A stretch of DNA of 64,000 bases from Klebsiella sp. BIGb0138 (GTDB lineage: Bacteria > Pseudomonadota > Gammaproteobacteria > Enterobacterales > Enterobacteriaceae), in assembly GCF_004342285.1 (NCBI RefSeq), contig NZ_SMCV01000012.1:106430-170429 (forward strand), given 5' to 3'. A program made the position numbers and the translations under genes. Below are positions 44,257-52,557 of this stretch, one piece after another. Every line of letters begins with the position of its first letter. Position 1 is the first letter of the stretch. Under the pieces are notes generated by a model. The model worked only from the letters and a program-made list of their open reading frames with translations, searched no databases and was not told where the DNA came from.

Positions 44257-45255
44257 ATGAACAAAAAGCAGCAAACTCAGCAGGTGCTGAATTTACCGGC
44301 AGGCTATTTCGGCATGGTGCTGGGCATCATCGGGATGGGCTTCGCCTGGCGCTATGCCAGCACGCTCTGGCCGGTCAGTCAGCGCATTGGCGACGGGCTG
44401 GTCGCCCTGGCGACCGTTATCTGGGGGCTGTTGACCCTGGCGTTTGTCTCGCGGGCGATTCGCTCCCCGCACAGCCTGCTGCAGGAGATGCGCCATCCGC
44501 TGGCCAGCAGTTTTGTCAGCCTGTTTCCGGCTACCACCCTGCTGGTGGCGATCGGCTTTGTGCCGTGGTTTCGTCCGCTGTCTCTGGTGCTGTTCAGCCT
44601 TGGCGTTGCGCTCCAGCTGGCGTATTCCGCCTGGCACAGCGCTGGCTTATGGCGCGGCAGGCACCCCGCAGAAGCCACCACGCCGGGCCTCTATTTACCG
44701 ACGGTGGCCAATAATTTCATCAGCGCGATGGCCTGCGGCGCGCTGGGCTTTAACGATGCCGGGCTGGTTTTCCTCGGTGCCGGCATCTTCTCATGGCTGA
44801 GCCTGGAGCCGGTGATTCTGCAACGTTTGCGTAGCGACGGCGAACTGCCGCTCGGTCTACGCACGTCGTTGGGCATTCAACTGGCGCCGGCGCTGGTCGC
44901 CTGTAGCGCCTGGCTGAGCGTCAACGGCGCAGAGGTGGATACCTTCGCCAAACTGCTGTTTGGTTACGGGCTATTGCAACTGCTGTTTATGCTACGTCTG
45001 ATGCCGTGGTATCTGCGGCAACCGTTTAACGCCTCGTTCTGGAGTTTCTCGTTCGGCATCTCCGCGTTGGCCAGTACCGGGCTGCATCTGGGCCATCGCC
45101 ACCCGGACGGCTTTTTTCATTTTCTGTCGATCCCGCTGTTTGTTTTTACCAATCTGATTATCGCACTGCTGCTGGTACATACTTGTCTGCTGCTGCTGCG
45201 GGGTAAATTGCTGATTCGCGTCGATCGGGCCACATTATTAAAAAATAAGGATTAA
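44257..45255 (+). CDS. tehA: TehA, SLAC1-family inner-membrane anion channel (tellurite resistance)
   Basis: 332 residues with 10 membrane spans and strong similarity to E. coli Teh[21 protein letters not shown] at the first helix, [35 protein letters not shown]. The gating phenylalanine region of the family is conserved. With TehB it gives tellurite resistance when highly expressed; the protein is a model of plant SLAC1 channels. It begins 108 bases from divergent ydcK, and tehB follows after two bases. Confidence 0.94.
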   Translation: MNKKQQTQQVLNLPAGYFGMVLGIIGMGFAWRYASTLWPVSQRIGDGLVALATVIWGLLTLAFVSRAIRSPHSLLQEMRHPLASSFVSLFPATTLLVAIGFVPWFRPLSLVLFSLGVALQLAYSAWHSAGLWRGRHPAEATTPGLYLPTVANNFISAMACGALGFNDAGLVFLGAGIFSWLSLEPVILQRLRSDGELPLGLRTSLGIQLAPALVACSAWLSVNGAEVDTFAKLLFGYGLLQLLFMLRLMPWYLRQPFNASFWSFSFGISALASTGLHLGHRHPDGFFHFLSIPLFVFTNLIIALLLVHTCLLLLRGKLLIRVDRATLLKNKD

Positions 45256-45257
45256 TC

Positions 45258-45854
45258 ATGACTATCCGTGATGAAAACTACTTTACCGAAAAATACGGAA
45301 TGACCCGCACCCACTCTGAGGTGGTGCATGCTGCGACGCTGATTCCGCCGGGCAAGGCGCTGGATCTGGGCTGCGGGAACGGGCGCAACAGCCTCTATCT
45401 TGCGGCGAACGGTTTTGAGGTGACCGCGTGGGATAAAAACGCGATGAGCATTAAGAATCTGCAGGAGATCCGCGATCGGGAGGGGCTGACGGCGCTACAG
45501 ACCGCGGTTAAGGATCTGAATACGCTGAGTTTCGATGGCGAGTATGATTTTATTCTCTCGACGGTGGTACTGATGTTCCTCGAGGCGCAAACCATCCCCG
45601 GCCTGATCGCCAATATGCAGCGCTGTACAAAGCCCGGCGGCTACAACCTGATCGTCGCGGCAATGGATACCGACGATTATCCTTGCACCGTCGGCTTCCC
45701 GTTTGCCTTTAAGCCTGAGGAACTGCGCCGCTATTACGCCGGCTGGAGGTTCCTCAGGTACAACGAAGAGGTGGGCGAGCTGCACCGCACCGACGCTAAC
45801 GGCAACCGCATCAAGCTGCGTTTTGCCACCATGCTGGCGCAAAAAACGGCTTAA
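45258..45854 (+). CDS. tehB: TehB, SAM-dependent tellurite methyltransferase
   Basis: 198 residues. SAM motif [15 protein letters not shown], acidic loop at EVTAWDKN, and [13 protein letters not shown] as the post-I region. TehB methylates tellurite or selenium compounds. It starts two bases after the tehA stop, with AAGGA over the tehA end. Its last four bases overlap the end of the convergent peptidase gene. Confidence 0.94.
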   Translation: MTIRDENYFTEKYGMTRTHSEVVHAATLIPPGKALDLGCGNGRNSLYLAANGFEVTAWDKNAMSIKNLQEIRDREGLTALQTAVKDLNTLSFDGEYDFILSTVVLMFLEAQTIPGLIANMQRCTKPGGYNLIVAAMDTDDYPCTVGFPFAFKPEELRRYYAGWRFLRYNEEVGELHRTDANGNRIKLRFATMLAQKTA

Positions 45855-47080
45855 CGCGCCGCCAGCAGGCAGAGCTGGAAGGCGGTACGATACGACGCCT
45901 CAAAGGCGCGCAGCGGCAGAAACTCAAATTTTGAGTGGAAGTTATGCGCGCCGGTAAAGAAGTTCGGCGTTAACAGCCCTTTGGCCGACAGCGCCGCGCC
46001 ATCGGTGCCGCCGCGCATCGGGGTCGGCTTCGGCGTAACCCCGATGCTCTCCATCGCGGTAAACAGCAGGTCAATGGCCCGGCGATCTTCGCCAATCGCA
46101 TTGCTGATATTGCTGTAGGTGTCGCTCAGCGTAAACTCGACTTTAGCCGTTGGATAGTGCGCGGCGATTTTTTCTGCGACGTCGCCAATCTGCTGTTTGC
46201 GGCGTAAAAAGCTCTCGCGGTCGAAATCGCGAATGCTGGCCTGCAGCAGAGCGCTGTTTTGATCCCCCTGAATGCCATTAAACCAGACGTAGCCTTCGCG
46301 CCCGGCGGTGTGCTCCGGGGTTTGCAGCCGATCGAAATGGCTGATGTAATCGGCGGCCATCAGCAGCGGGTTGACCAGTACGCCTTTCGCTGACATCGGA
46401 TGGGCGGTGACGCCGGTAAAGCGAATTTCGGCGGCAGCGGCATTAAAGTTCTCATAGACAATTTCCCCCAGCTCGCAGCAGTCGATAGTCCAGGCGAAAT
46501 CGACGGCAAAACGGCTGAGATCCAGCGCCTTGGCGCCGCGCAGACCCACTTCTTCATCGGGCACAAAGGCGACCACGATGTCGCCATGGCGATGCGCCGG
46601 CGTGAGGTTTTCCAGTACCGTCATTACCACGGTAACCGCCGACTTATTATCGGCGCCCAGCACGCTGGTGCCGTCGCTGAAAATAATCTCTTCCCCCGGA
46701 TAGGCAAGTATTTCCGGGTGCTCGCTCACCCGCAGCCAGATATCCTTTTCGCGATTCAGGCAGAGGTCTTCACCATTAAAGCGCAGAATTTGCGGATGAA
46801 TATCCGGCGACAGGCCGACGTCGACGGTATCGATGTGGGTGATAAAACCAATGCGCGGCGCGCCGGGGACATTCCCCTTTTTCACCGCGGTCACGGTGGC
46901 ATGTTCATCGATCACGATATCGTCCAGCCCGAGACGCCGTAGCTCATCGGCAAGCTCGCGGGCCATCTCGTGTTGCCCCGGCGTCGTCGGCAGCGTGGTG
47001 GCGCGCGGGTCGCTCTGGCTACTGATGGCGAGATAGCGGAAGAAGCGCTGGGTCAATTGACTGGCGAGTGGAGATGACAT
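45851..47080 (-). CDS. pepT: PepT-type tripeptidase (M20B metallopeptidase)
   Basis: 409 residues. Two-zinc M20 motifs: [46 protein letters not shown] and the C-terminal [13 protein letters not shown]. PepT removes the N-terminal residue of tripeptides in the cytoplasm. It is divergent from the interrupted dipeptide-binding protein gene, which suggests a peptide uptake and use module that the prophage has split. Because enterobacteria also have pepT near potABCD, this may be a second copy; the symbol is therefore provisional. Confidence 0.85.
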   Translation of the reverse strand: MSSPLASQLTQRFFRYLAISSQSDPRATTLPTTPGQHEMARELADELRRLGLDDIVIDEHATVTAVKKGNVPGAPRIGFITHIDTVDVGLSPDIHPQILRFNGEDLCLNREKDIWLRVSEHPEILAYPGEEIIFSDGTSVLGADNKSAVTVVMTVLENLTPAHRHGDIVVAFVPDEEVGLRGAKALDLSRFAVDFAWTIDCCELGEIVYENFNAAAAEIRFTGVTAHPMSAKGVLVNPLLMAADYISHFDRLQTPEHTAGREGYVWFNGIQGDQNSALLQASIRDFDRESFLRRKQQIGDVAEKIAAHYPTAKVEFTLSDTYSNISNAIGEDRRAIDLLFTAMESIGVTPKPTPMRGGTDGAALSAKGLLTPNFFTGAHNFHSKFEFLPLRAFEASYRTAFQLCLLAAR

Positions 47081-47194
47081 AGTGATTCCTTCTTTATTGA
47101 TTTTTGGGGTGTTTGCAATCTGGCTTTAGTGTTATGTATGGGCAGGAAAACAACAAGCTATTCATTAGCTGACAAATTAAAAAAGGAAAACGTT

Positions 47195-47308
47195 ATGCAA
47201 CGCAAACTCACCACGCTTGCTCTGACATTAACGGCGCTCACGGTTAGTTCCGCCGTGGGGGCAAAAACGCTGGTTTACTGCTCCGAAGGATCGCCGGATG
47301 TGATGTGA
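47195..47308 (+). pseudogene. 5 prime fragment of a DppA-like peptide-binding protein gene, cut by the prophage
   Basis: AAAAGGAAAA precedes the ATG. The 37 codons read a Sec signal peptide (MQRKLTTLALTLTALTVSSA) and then AKTLVYCSEGSP, the exact start of mature DppA-type dipeptide-binding proteins, where EGFNPQ is expected next. Instead the frame gives DVM and a stop. Host sequence therefore ends at about 47297. The rest of the gene should lie beyond the right end of the prophage, outside the window. Confidence 0.85.
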
Positions 47309-47353
47309 TAAATATCAATTAGATAGGTGTTTATGGGGTGCTATAGGGGTGCT
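47290..47353. other. Left prophage junction (attL) with tandem 8-base repeats
   Basis: The host reading frame stops matching its family after GGATCGCCGGA (47288-47298), so the crossover lies close to it. Just inside, GGGGTGCT occurs twice (47335-47342 and 47346-47353) with a 3-base spacer, an 11-base period like integrase arm sites. The exact core cannot be set without the right end. Confidence 0.55.
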
Positions 47354-47417
47354 GTGTAATGCAAAAATAAAACCGGATGCTACATAATGGGCGGCATCCG
47401 GAGTTGCGGTTACGGTG

Positions 47418-47687
47418 TCACTGACCACCGTATTTCATCTGTTCCAGCAGATCGCGGCCTTTTTTCAACTGCGCATCGATGTGGTTCGCAAGGTCCTGAA
47501 TATGGATCATGCGCGGGGCTTTCTGGCTCTCTGCTGCGCGGAAGGTTGGAATAGGGAGCTCACCCATAGCAGCGCGTTTTTCCGCTGTTGCCGGCTTCAG
47601 CCCAAAATACTTTTCGCACACCTGACTGAGCGGCACGGTAGCCGACCCGTATTCGGCCATTAACAAAAACATCGTATTCATCTTCAC
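47418..47687 (-). CDS. PrtN-family (pyocin activator-like) phage protein
   Basis: 89 residues. The opening MNTMFLLMAEYGSATVPLSQVCEKYFGL is that of the pyocin-activator PrtN family, small proteins with a MerR/excisionase-like fold found next to integrases in many enteric prophages. It may therefore act as excisionase (recombination directionality factor) or as a regulator. The start may be the Met at 47681 (MNTMF). It is the leftmost and last gene of the leftward operon. The absence of an integrase beside it is odd. Confidence 0.8.
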   Translation of the reverse strand: MKMNTMFLLMAEYGSATVPLSQVCEKYFGLKPATAEKRAAMGELPIPTFRAAESQKAPRMIHIQDLANHIDAQLKKGRDLLEQMKYGGQ

Positions 47688-47688
47688 C

Positions 47689-47835
47689 TCATACCACTTT
47701 CAGGCCACGCCAGTGGCACCACGTCTCATACATCCGCTTAACCACTTCCCGGCAATAGTAGCCGTGATCGTCTCGCGTCAGGTCATACCGGCCGCCGTAG
47801 CGCAGCCGGACCCAGATTTCAAATTCTCTGTTCAT
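47689..47835 (-). CDS. Small phage protein, 48 residues
   Basis: A short gene reading MNREFEIWVRLRYGGRY at its start, rich in Arg, Tyr and Trp, with two cysteines. It ends one base before the PrtN-like gene and overlaps the end of the DUF2591 gene by 17 bases, in keeping with the tight packing of this operon. GCAAAGAG lies upstream of the ATG. I do not recognise a function. Confidence 0.6.
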   Translation of the reverse strand: MNREFEIWVRLRYGGRYDLTRDDHGYYCREVVKRMYETWCHWRGLKVV

Positions 47836-48172
47836 CGCTCTTTGCCTCCATCGCATCCCGCAGCATCAGGAAGGCTATAGCTGCCGCTCGTAGCGGGTTC
47901 TTGTGATTAACCTGAAGCCCTGATTCGTGCGTTGCCTTCCAGACCGTTTTACCGGCAGGCGCGATCCCTATCCGGTATTTCTTCATTGCCGAGAAAAGGT
48001 CCTCGGGTCTAGCGAGAGGGAAAAATCCATAGCTATGCTTCCTACCAAATGTCTCCCACAAAAGCTGCGCCCCCTTTGGATTGTTGGGGTGAAGAATCAC
48101 CTCGTATCCCGGCTTGAGCCGCTGTCCAACCAGTAAGCTAATTTCGCCATCTGATAATTTGCTGTAATTCAT
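47819..48172 (-). CDS. DUF2591 (NinX-like) phage protein
   Basis: 117 residues. The pattern [32 protein letters not shown] and NHKNPLRAAAIAFLML is that of DUF2591, which includes phage NinX. Function unknown. The first base of its ATG overlaps the last base of the upstream zinc-finger gene (stop-start overlap). Confidence 0.8.
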   Translation of the reverse strand: MNYSKLSDGEISLLVGQRLKPGYEVILHPNNPKGAQLLWETFGRKHSYGFFPLARPEDLFSAMKKYRIGIAPAGKTVWKATHESGLQVNHKNPLRAAAIAFLMLRDAMEAKSDEQRI

Positions 48173-48486
48173 CAGAGCTCCTCCTTGCGGTACCCTGCAT
48201 CGAAAATGCTGCTGGCGAGCGCAATGGCTCTTTCAGCCACCAGGGCCGTGTCGCGCTCACAGAGTGTTTTTGCCATATCCTCAACTGTCTTTTTGCGGTG
48301 TTCATCCTGCCGATCGGCAATAATGTCGTTGCAAAGGTCTACGCATTCGGTGCAGATGTTTACGCTGGGCCCGGAGATCAGTTTGTCTTCAGCGATAACC
48401 TGCTTGCAGAAGTTGCAAACCGTTTTCGGATCTGGCTCGCGCTGCGGCATCTGGCGCCAATATTCAATAAAGGGATTAACAGGCAT
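48172..48486 (-). CDS. Free-standing ClpX-type C4 zinc-binding domain protein
   Basis: 104 residues. Cys24, Cys27, Cys45 and Cys48 form the C4 zinc site, and the run [18 protein letters not shown] is almost the same as in the N-terminal domain of host ClpX (zf-C4_ClpX). The ATPase part of ClpX is missing; the remaining 50 residues are helical and charged and end in YRKEEL. In ClpX this domain dimerises and recruits SspB and some substrates, including phage lambda O. A decoy or adaptor role is inferred. The ATG at 48486 overlaps the upstream stop (TGATG). Confidence 0.85.
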   Translation of the reverse strand: MPVNPFIEYWRQMPQREPDPKTVCNFCKQVIAEDKLISGPSVNICTECVDLCNDIIADRQDEHRKKTVEDMAKTLCERDTALVAERAIALASSIFDAGYRKEEL

Positions 48487-48959
48487 CACTTCACCTCCAC
48501 TTCAATGCCGGCAGCCATAATCACGGCTGCGCAGGCTTCGCGCATACTCCCGGCTCCGGCAGCAAACCCCAAATACCATTCAGCATCAGAGCCAAGCTGC
48601 GGAAGGCCTGGCAGCTTCACTTTGATGGCCGTCTTAACTGGCGCACTAAATCCCAGCTTTTCCCGAAGTTCAGCAATAGCAGCATCATGTTCTGCGCGTG
48701 CCTCCGGCCCCATAGCATCCAGTTCAGCGTAACGTTCAGCGCGGTTCTGAAGCGCCCGCAATACCAGGTGAGTGCCGACGCCTTTGCCAAACCGGAAGCC
48801 GGGTTCAAGAATGACCGGGCAGGGGAGCTTTTCTGGATATTCCGGCTGCAATGTTTCTTTAGAATTCGCCAGAAGCTCAAGAGCCATCGCTACCACCTCG
48901 CCCGGGAAGAAAGGTTCACCACCGGCAATTGCTTTAAGCCGTTTTTCGCTGATACTCAT
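48486..48959 (-). CDS. Ead/Ea22-like phage protein
   Basis: 157 residues, beginning [18 protein letters not shown], with the central block [33 protein letters not shown] seen in Ea22-like accessory proteins of lambdoid phages, then a C-terminal Ala-rich helix. Function unknown. It overlaps the upstream gene by four bases (ATGA) and the downstream gene by a stop-start overlap. Confidence 0.65.
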   Translation of the reverse strand: MSISEKRLKAIAGGEPFFPGEVVAMALELLANSKETLQPEYPEKLPCPVILEPGFRFGKGVGTHLVLRALQNRAERYAELDAMGPEARAEHDAAIAELREKLGFSAPVKTAIKVKLPGLPQLGSDAEWYLGFAAGAGSMREACAAVIMAAGIEVEVK

Positions 48960-49180
48960 CGCTTAGCCTCCCGCAGCAGATGTTTGTAGGCCCGGAGGGC
49001 GTGCTTTGTCTGACCGCTCAATACCGTTTTCATGATGAAAAATCCGCTGCTATTGCTGGTCATACCCGGTGTCAGGAACAGAGCTACATCAATCGCCCGG
49101 TTGTGCCGGCGGAATTCAAACACCGTGCTGGTGACCACAATGTTTGCAACGGATCCGTAGTCCTGATAATCGATTTTCAT
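48956..49180 (-). CDS. Small phage protein, 74 residues
   Basis: Hypothetical protein (start MKIDYQDYGSVANIVVTS) with a short beta-rich N-terminal half and a basic C-terminus ([16 protein letters not shown]). It overlaps both neighbours by about four bases, which supports a real gene in this operon. No family recognised. Confidence 0.6.
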   Translation of the reverse strand: MKIDYQDYGSVANIVVTSTVFEFRRHNRAIDVALFLTPGMTSNSSGFFIMKTVLSGQTKHALRAYKHLLREAKR

Positions 49181-49302
49181 GCCAGAGTCCTCGCCAGTAA
49201 TCGCGCAATACCAAAGAAACAGCAGACACCCGCGGTAAACCCCAGCCTCGAAAGGCTGGAGAAAAACAGAGTGAACATCGCCAGTTCAGATACCTTTTTC
49301 AT
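49177..49302 (-). CDS. Small phage membrane protein, 41 residues
   Basis: It reads MKKVSELAMFTLFFSSLSRL then a glycine- and cysteine-containing hydrophobic stretch ending ARTLA, so one or two membrane spans are likely. GGAGGTG stands seven bases upstream, a strong ribosome site. The stop overlaps the next start (ATGA). No family recognised. Confidence 0.65.
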   Translation of the reverse strand: MKKVSELAMFTLFFSSLSRLGFTAGVCCFFGIARLLARTLA

Positions 49303-49720
49303 TGATCTGCACCTCCTCAACAGCAGTGATGTAGCCTTTCCATCCGCCATAGCTGTTCACCATTTCGCCCAGGCGTGAAAGGCAGGCGTTCATCCAGCGG
49401 ATCCCCCGAGGCGTAAGCGCCGGAACTGTTCCCCAGTCGATAAATTGCGAATTGCTGCGATGCAAATATTTGATGAGGTCCAGAATGTCGATGTAATGCG
49501 CATGGCGCCGCTCTATGTCCCACCCTTTATCTTTGAGGTAGGAGTCAATGAAGCCCTGCAGCGCTGGCTGGTTAAGCGAAATATCGCCGTGCTGGTGGCG
49601 GTACACCGGGCGACGGTGCAGGCTCACCAGATAGAACAGGTACGCGTCGCACACCCAGGTCAAGGCCCGCTGGTGGTCCAGCTCGAGTCTTGCGGATGGC
49701 AGCCGGATAACGTTATTCAC
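49286..49720 (-). CDS. Phage hypothetical protein, GTG start
   Basis: 144 residues from the GTG at 49720, which has GGGGAGG nine bases upstream and overlaps the end of the BRO-N gene by eight bases. The frame is open up to 49831, but that part overlaps the BRO-N gene in another frame and has no ribosome site. The protein has Tyr/His-rich central helices (LHRRPVYRHQHGDISLNQPALQGF) and an acidic tail. Function not known. Confidence 0.6.
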   Translation of the reverse strand: MNNVIRLPSARLELDHQRALTWVCDAYLFYLVSLHRRPVYRHQHGDISLNQPALQGFIDSYLKDKGWDIERRHAHYIDILDLIKYLHRSNSQFIDWGTVPALTPRGIRWMNACLSRLGEMVNSYGGWKGYITAVEEVQINEKGI

Positions 49721-50540
49721 CGTGGTTATCCTCCCCGAAGATATCCGCCGGATCCTTACGCAGTTCGAAACCTTTGAATTCTGGATGACGCCAGCGCTTA
49801 CGAGGTGCTGTCGGTGGTGTTGATTCTTCAATCAGAGTGCGCAACGCCAACATGAAGGACTGACGATGTACCAGCAGTCCACGGCTGCCTTTGTATTTCC
49901 GGGTTGGCAGATTGGCGAACTGAATAAGATTTCGGCAGGAGGTATCTGACATGCTCGTAGCCAGCGACACTTTATGTACCTGGACAAACTCGGCGTCATT
50001 GCTAACAAACCCGGCATTTGTCTCGATAATCTTCGCATTGTCCAGTGGTGCCGGATCCCGATGATCGCCGGTCGCCATAATGACTTTCATCATTGCGAAC
50101 GCGGTGGCTTCAGCTACAACGCGAGCCAGAGATGTCATGTCTGAGGGAAGGCTCATTTCTGGCTGCTTCGCCTCAACAACTGGCTGATGTTTGCTGTACG
50201 AGCCAGTTTCCAGAATGGAAGGAAGCACGTCCTCGCATACCCAATCCTGAATACGCTCGGCGGAAGGGAGTTGGCTGCGTAGGATCAGCCGGAACAAATC
50301 AGCCTGACCAGCAAGCTGGGTGCCGCGTGGTTTTTCACCAAAACCTAATTCTCGCGATTCGCTATAATTAAGCTTAATCAGTGACTTGCAATGTTTTGCC
50401 AGCGCGTCGGCTGGATTTGCATATCCAAGTTGCTTAGCCAGTTCAACTGCGTCAAAGGCTGGTTTTCCCTCATAAAGAATTCCGCTCATCGAAAAGTTCA
50501 GCTCTTCGGAGCTAAAGGTCATCAGTTGGTTTTTCATCAT
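49713..50540 (-). CDS. BRO-N domain protein, phage antirepressor-like
   Basis: 275 residues. The N-terminal 110 residues are a Bro-N domain (LNFSMSGILYEGKPAFDAVELAKQLGYANPADALAKHCK, and RLILRSQLPSAERIQDWVCEDVLPSI). Such domains occur in phage antirepressors and DNA-binding proteins. The C-terminal part (RNLIQFANLPTRKYKGSRGLLVHRQS) may be a second DNA-binding unit. It could counter the CI repressor or regulate other phage genes. Two ATG codons stand at 50540 and 50537 after GGGAAGAT. Confidence 0.8.
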   Translation of the reverse strand: MMKNQLMTFSSEELNFSMSGILYEGKPAFDAVELAKQLGYANPADALAKHCKSLIKLNYSESRELGFGEKPRGTQLAGQADLFRLILRSQLPSAERIQDWVCEDVLPSILETGSYSKHQPVVEAKQPEMSLPSDMTSLARVVAEATAFAMMKVIMATGDHRDPAPLDNAKIIETNAGFVSNDAEFVQVHKVSLATSMSDTSCRNLIQFANLPTRKYKGSRGLLVHRQSFMLALRTLIEESTPPTAPRKRWRHPEFKGFELRKDPADIFGEDNHGE

Positions 50541-50549
50541 TATCTTCCC

Positions 50550-51131
50550 TCAGTGCATAACCGGCATGTCTGGCATGCCTTCGGTGTGGATTTGCTCGAT
50601 AAAGCCGTCGTGCAGCATGTTGAATCCCTCCCGGCCCATAGCTGACAGCCTGAAGCCGTATTCGTCGTCACAGACAACCATGTCCTGATACATGCGCAGC
50701 GCCAGCAGCAACCCTTCCTTTTGCCCGTATTTCTCAATGGCGCCGGCCTCAATGTGATTAGCGAGTGCAAAGCGTTCCGGCCCCGGGTAGACGCTGATTG
50801 CACCGTGCTCCCCGGAATAGATAACGGCTGTATCAGCGCCGCCTTCGTCGTTCGTAACGTCGACAGTCCCGTTCTTCTCCCGTTCCTCGGTAATGAATAC
50901 CGCGGCGAGCAACCAGCGCCAGACGATGATTTGCTGCTCGATGGTGAGCGTGATCCAGCTGCTTTCTACCGCTTCCATGATGCAGGCCAGAATGCTCATG
51001 CCGTCGGCGAGACTTTTGTCATAGCGCCCGTTATCCAGCTCACGAATGGCAGCGGAGTAGGCAGTAATCCTGTTTACAGATATCCGGATGCCGGTTGACG
51101 TTGGTTCCGGGTTAAATGCTGTGTGATCCAT
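50550..51131 (-). CDS. Phage hypothetical protein, 193 residues
   Basis: Starts MDHTAFNPEPTSTGIRISVN at 51131 with AGAGGTA upstream; the frame is open to 51170 but overlaps the preceding gene. Acidic, with a helical centre (SLADGMSILACIMEAVESSWITLTIEQQIIVWRWLL). It ends 10 bases before the BRO-N gene. I do not recognise a family. Confidence 0.6.
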   Translation of the reverse strand: MDHTAFNPEPTSTGIRISVNRITAYSAAIRELDNGRYDKSLADGMSILACIMEAVESSWITLTIEQQIIVWRWLLAAVFITEEREKNGTVDVTNDEGGADTAVIYSGEHGAISVYPGPERFALANHIEAGAIEKYGQKEGLLLALRMYQDMVVCDDEYGFRLSAMGREGFNMLHDGFIEQIHTEGMPDMPVMH

Positions 51132-51543
51132 TGCGTACCTCTGCTGGTTTGCTGGCCCTGAGTTCTTCACGCTCTTTCACGTAGCGGTCGTGCATGGCAT
51201 CCCACTTTTCGCACCATTTCTGCATTTCACGCTTGCGGGCGAGGATGCGACGCAGACGGCGAACGGTGCGCTGGTGGGCGCGGTGATATTCGTCGGTAGT
51301 TTCGCCACGGCGCCACATTTCGTTTCCTTCGTGCTCCACAAGGTAATCAGGGTGGCGCTGCTTAAACCCGGACAGAGCAAAGGCATGCGATGTTAGAAAG
51401 TGGGCCAGCCAACTAATGGCGGTACCGCGGCTAAAGCAACGCTTCATGCGGCCGTGACGAATAGCGGCGTAAAGGTCGCCGACGGGCGTGTGGTGCTTCT
51501 GTAATGCCAGGTCAATAGCGCTGGCGGTGCGGTTGTCGATCAT
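51112..51543 (-). CDS. Phage hypothetical protein, 143 residues
   Basis: A basic, helical protein (MIDNRTASAIDLALQKHHTPV; later RRLRRILARKREMQKW), pI high, possibly nucleic acid binding. It overlaps the next gene by 20 bases and the previous by four. No family recognised. Confidence 0.6.
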   Translation of the reverse strand: MIDNRTASAIDLALQKHHTPVGDLYAAIRHGRMKRCFSRGTAISWLAHFLTSHAFALSGFKQRHPDYLVEHEGNEMWRRGETTDEYHRAHQRTVRRLRRILARKREMQKWCEKWDAMHDRYVKEREELRASKPAEVRNGSHSI

Positions 51544-51758
51544 CGTTTAATTTCCCCTGAATATTTTTCGTGAGACATCACTTCCCAGTTCCGGCCGTCG
51601 TCTTTCGATAAGAGCCGCCAGCGTGGGTTAACCTTCAGGCTGAGATATCCCGTGCGGTGCGTACGCCGTGCATAAATGCGCTTCCGGCGGTACCGCAGCA
51701 GGACCTGCATCGCCTGCAGGTGTACCCGCTCAGGAATGCGTATTGCTGTTAGTGCCAC
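51540..51758 (-). CDS. Small basic phage protein, GTG start
   Basis: 72 residues, very basic (RYRRKRIYARRTHRTGYLSLKV). The start is GTG at 51758 with CAGGAGATACCT upstream. Because the ribosome site lies inside the end of the gene before it, the length of that gene, which depends on a C tract, may affect coupling. Function unknown. Confidence 0.55.
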   Translation of the reverse strand: MALTAIRIPERVHLQAMQVLLRYRRKRIYARRTHRTGYLSLKVNPRWRLLSKDDGRNWEVMSHEKYSGEIKR

Positions 51759-52003
51759 AGGTATCTCCTGTTAGTTCGTGCTGGGGGGGGGGTAACATTC
51801 CAACCAGCCTGGCGGGCCATTTCGATAAATCCGGTCAGCGTCAAAAGATGCTCGTCATCAGCAAGGCGGCGGTCGGTGACCAGACCGTTACGCACATAAA
51901 CCAGCACTCGCCCGGAAAAATCGGGAGAAACATGCAGATCAACCGCCAGTACCCGGGAAAGGGTTGGAGCGCCATTGCGCGAAAATGTATTCTGACTAAT
52001 CAT
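51749..52003 (-). CDS. Phage hypothetical protein ending in a C10 tract
   Basis: 84 residues as read. The body (MISQNTFSRNGAPTLSRVL, then LVTDRRLADDEHLLTLTGFIEMARQAGW) is followed by a run of 10 C on the coding strand. With 10 C the protein ends VTPPPARTNRRYLWH and overlaps the next gene; with 8 or 11 C it would end VTPPPSTN, 12 bases before the next start and next to its ribosome site. The start overlaps the upstream stop (TGATG). Function unknown. Confidence 0.55.
   Translation of the reverse strand: MISQNTFSRNGAPTLSRVLAVDLHVSPDFSGRVLVYVRNGLVTDRRLADDEHLLTLTGFIEMARQAGWNVTPPPARTNRRYLWH
51783..51792. repeat. G10 homopolymer in a phage early gene
   Basis: Ten G on the plus strand, C10 in the coding strand of the gene at 51749-52003. 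It lies near the 3 prime end of that gene, and its length decides the C-terminus and the overlap with the next gene. It is one of three long G tracts of the same polarity within 3.1 kb. Confidence 0.9.
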
Positions 52004-52362
52004 CAGTTAATTCCTCCGCTGACATGTTTTTCTTTTGCGTGGGCGATTAATTCCGAAAAAATATCATCTACAATCGCCTTGCCTGTTTCGGTCAAATATT
52101 CGGTGTGGCTGTTAATATCAAGGCTGTTCATATACGTTTTGCGTAGAAAACTATCAGACTCTGAGCCAAATTCCGCGCGAACCTGTTTTTCGAATCTCAG
52201 CAGAAGTTTTTGCATTGATTCTTCGTTGATTTCGATAACCTGAATATCGCTATCTGGCATGTTCACAGAAAGACAATACCCGCCTGTTTTACGCTTTAGC
52301 CGATGCAGAGTTGCTATGGCAATTCTACGGCGATAGATTTCAATTACGTTTTGTCGTTCCAC
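52003..52362 (-). CDS. Phage hypothetical protein, GTG start
   Basis: 119 residues from the GTG at 52362, which has AGGAGG nine bases upstream. An ATG at 52383 in the same frame is possible but sits over the ribosome site. The protein has a basic N-terminus (RQNVIEIYRRRIAIATLHRLKRK) and an acidic C-terminal half. It overlaps the end of the upstream gene by 23 bases. No family recognised. Confidence 0.55.
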   Translation of the reverse strand: MERQNVIEIYRRRIAIATLHRLKRKTGGYCLSVNMPDSDIQVIEINEESMQKLLLRFEKQVRAEFGSESDSFLRKTYMNSLDINSHTEYLTETGKAIVDDIFSELIAHAKEKHVSGGIN

Positions 52363-52555
52363 CGTCCCTTTCCTCCTCGGCATTCATCCAGGTTTCAATA
52401 TCTGCTGATATATCGTAAGCAAGGTTAATAAGAGAGAATCGCTGCCCGTCCTCAAGCTGGTAGTAGTTTTCAGCCACCGTTTGAATCAGGTGATGCAACC
52501 TTTCTGAAGTAATACTTATTTCCTGCAAGGTCATGTTTTTTGCTGACACAGCCAT
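52340..52555 (-). CDS. Small phage protein, 71 residues
   Basis: Acidic helical protein (start MAVSAKNMTLQEISITSERL; centre VAENYYQLEDGQRFSLINLAYDISADIETW). Composition resembles the helical small proteins encoded further upstream, such as those at 53149-53355 and 53352-53567. No family recognised. Confidence 0.6.
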   Translation of the reverse strand: MAVSAKNMTLQEISITSERLHHLIQTVAENYYQLEDGQRFSLINLAYDISADIETWMNAEEERDGGTTKRN

Positions 52556-52557
52556 TA

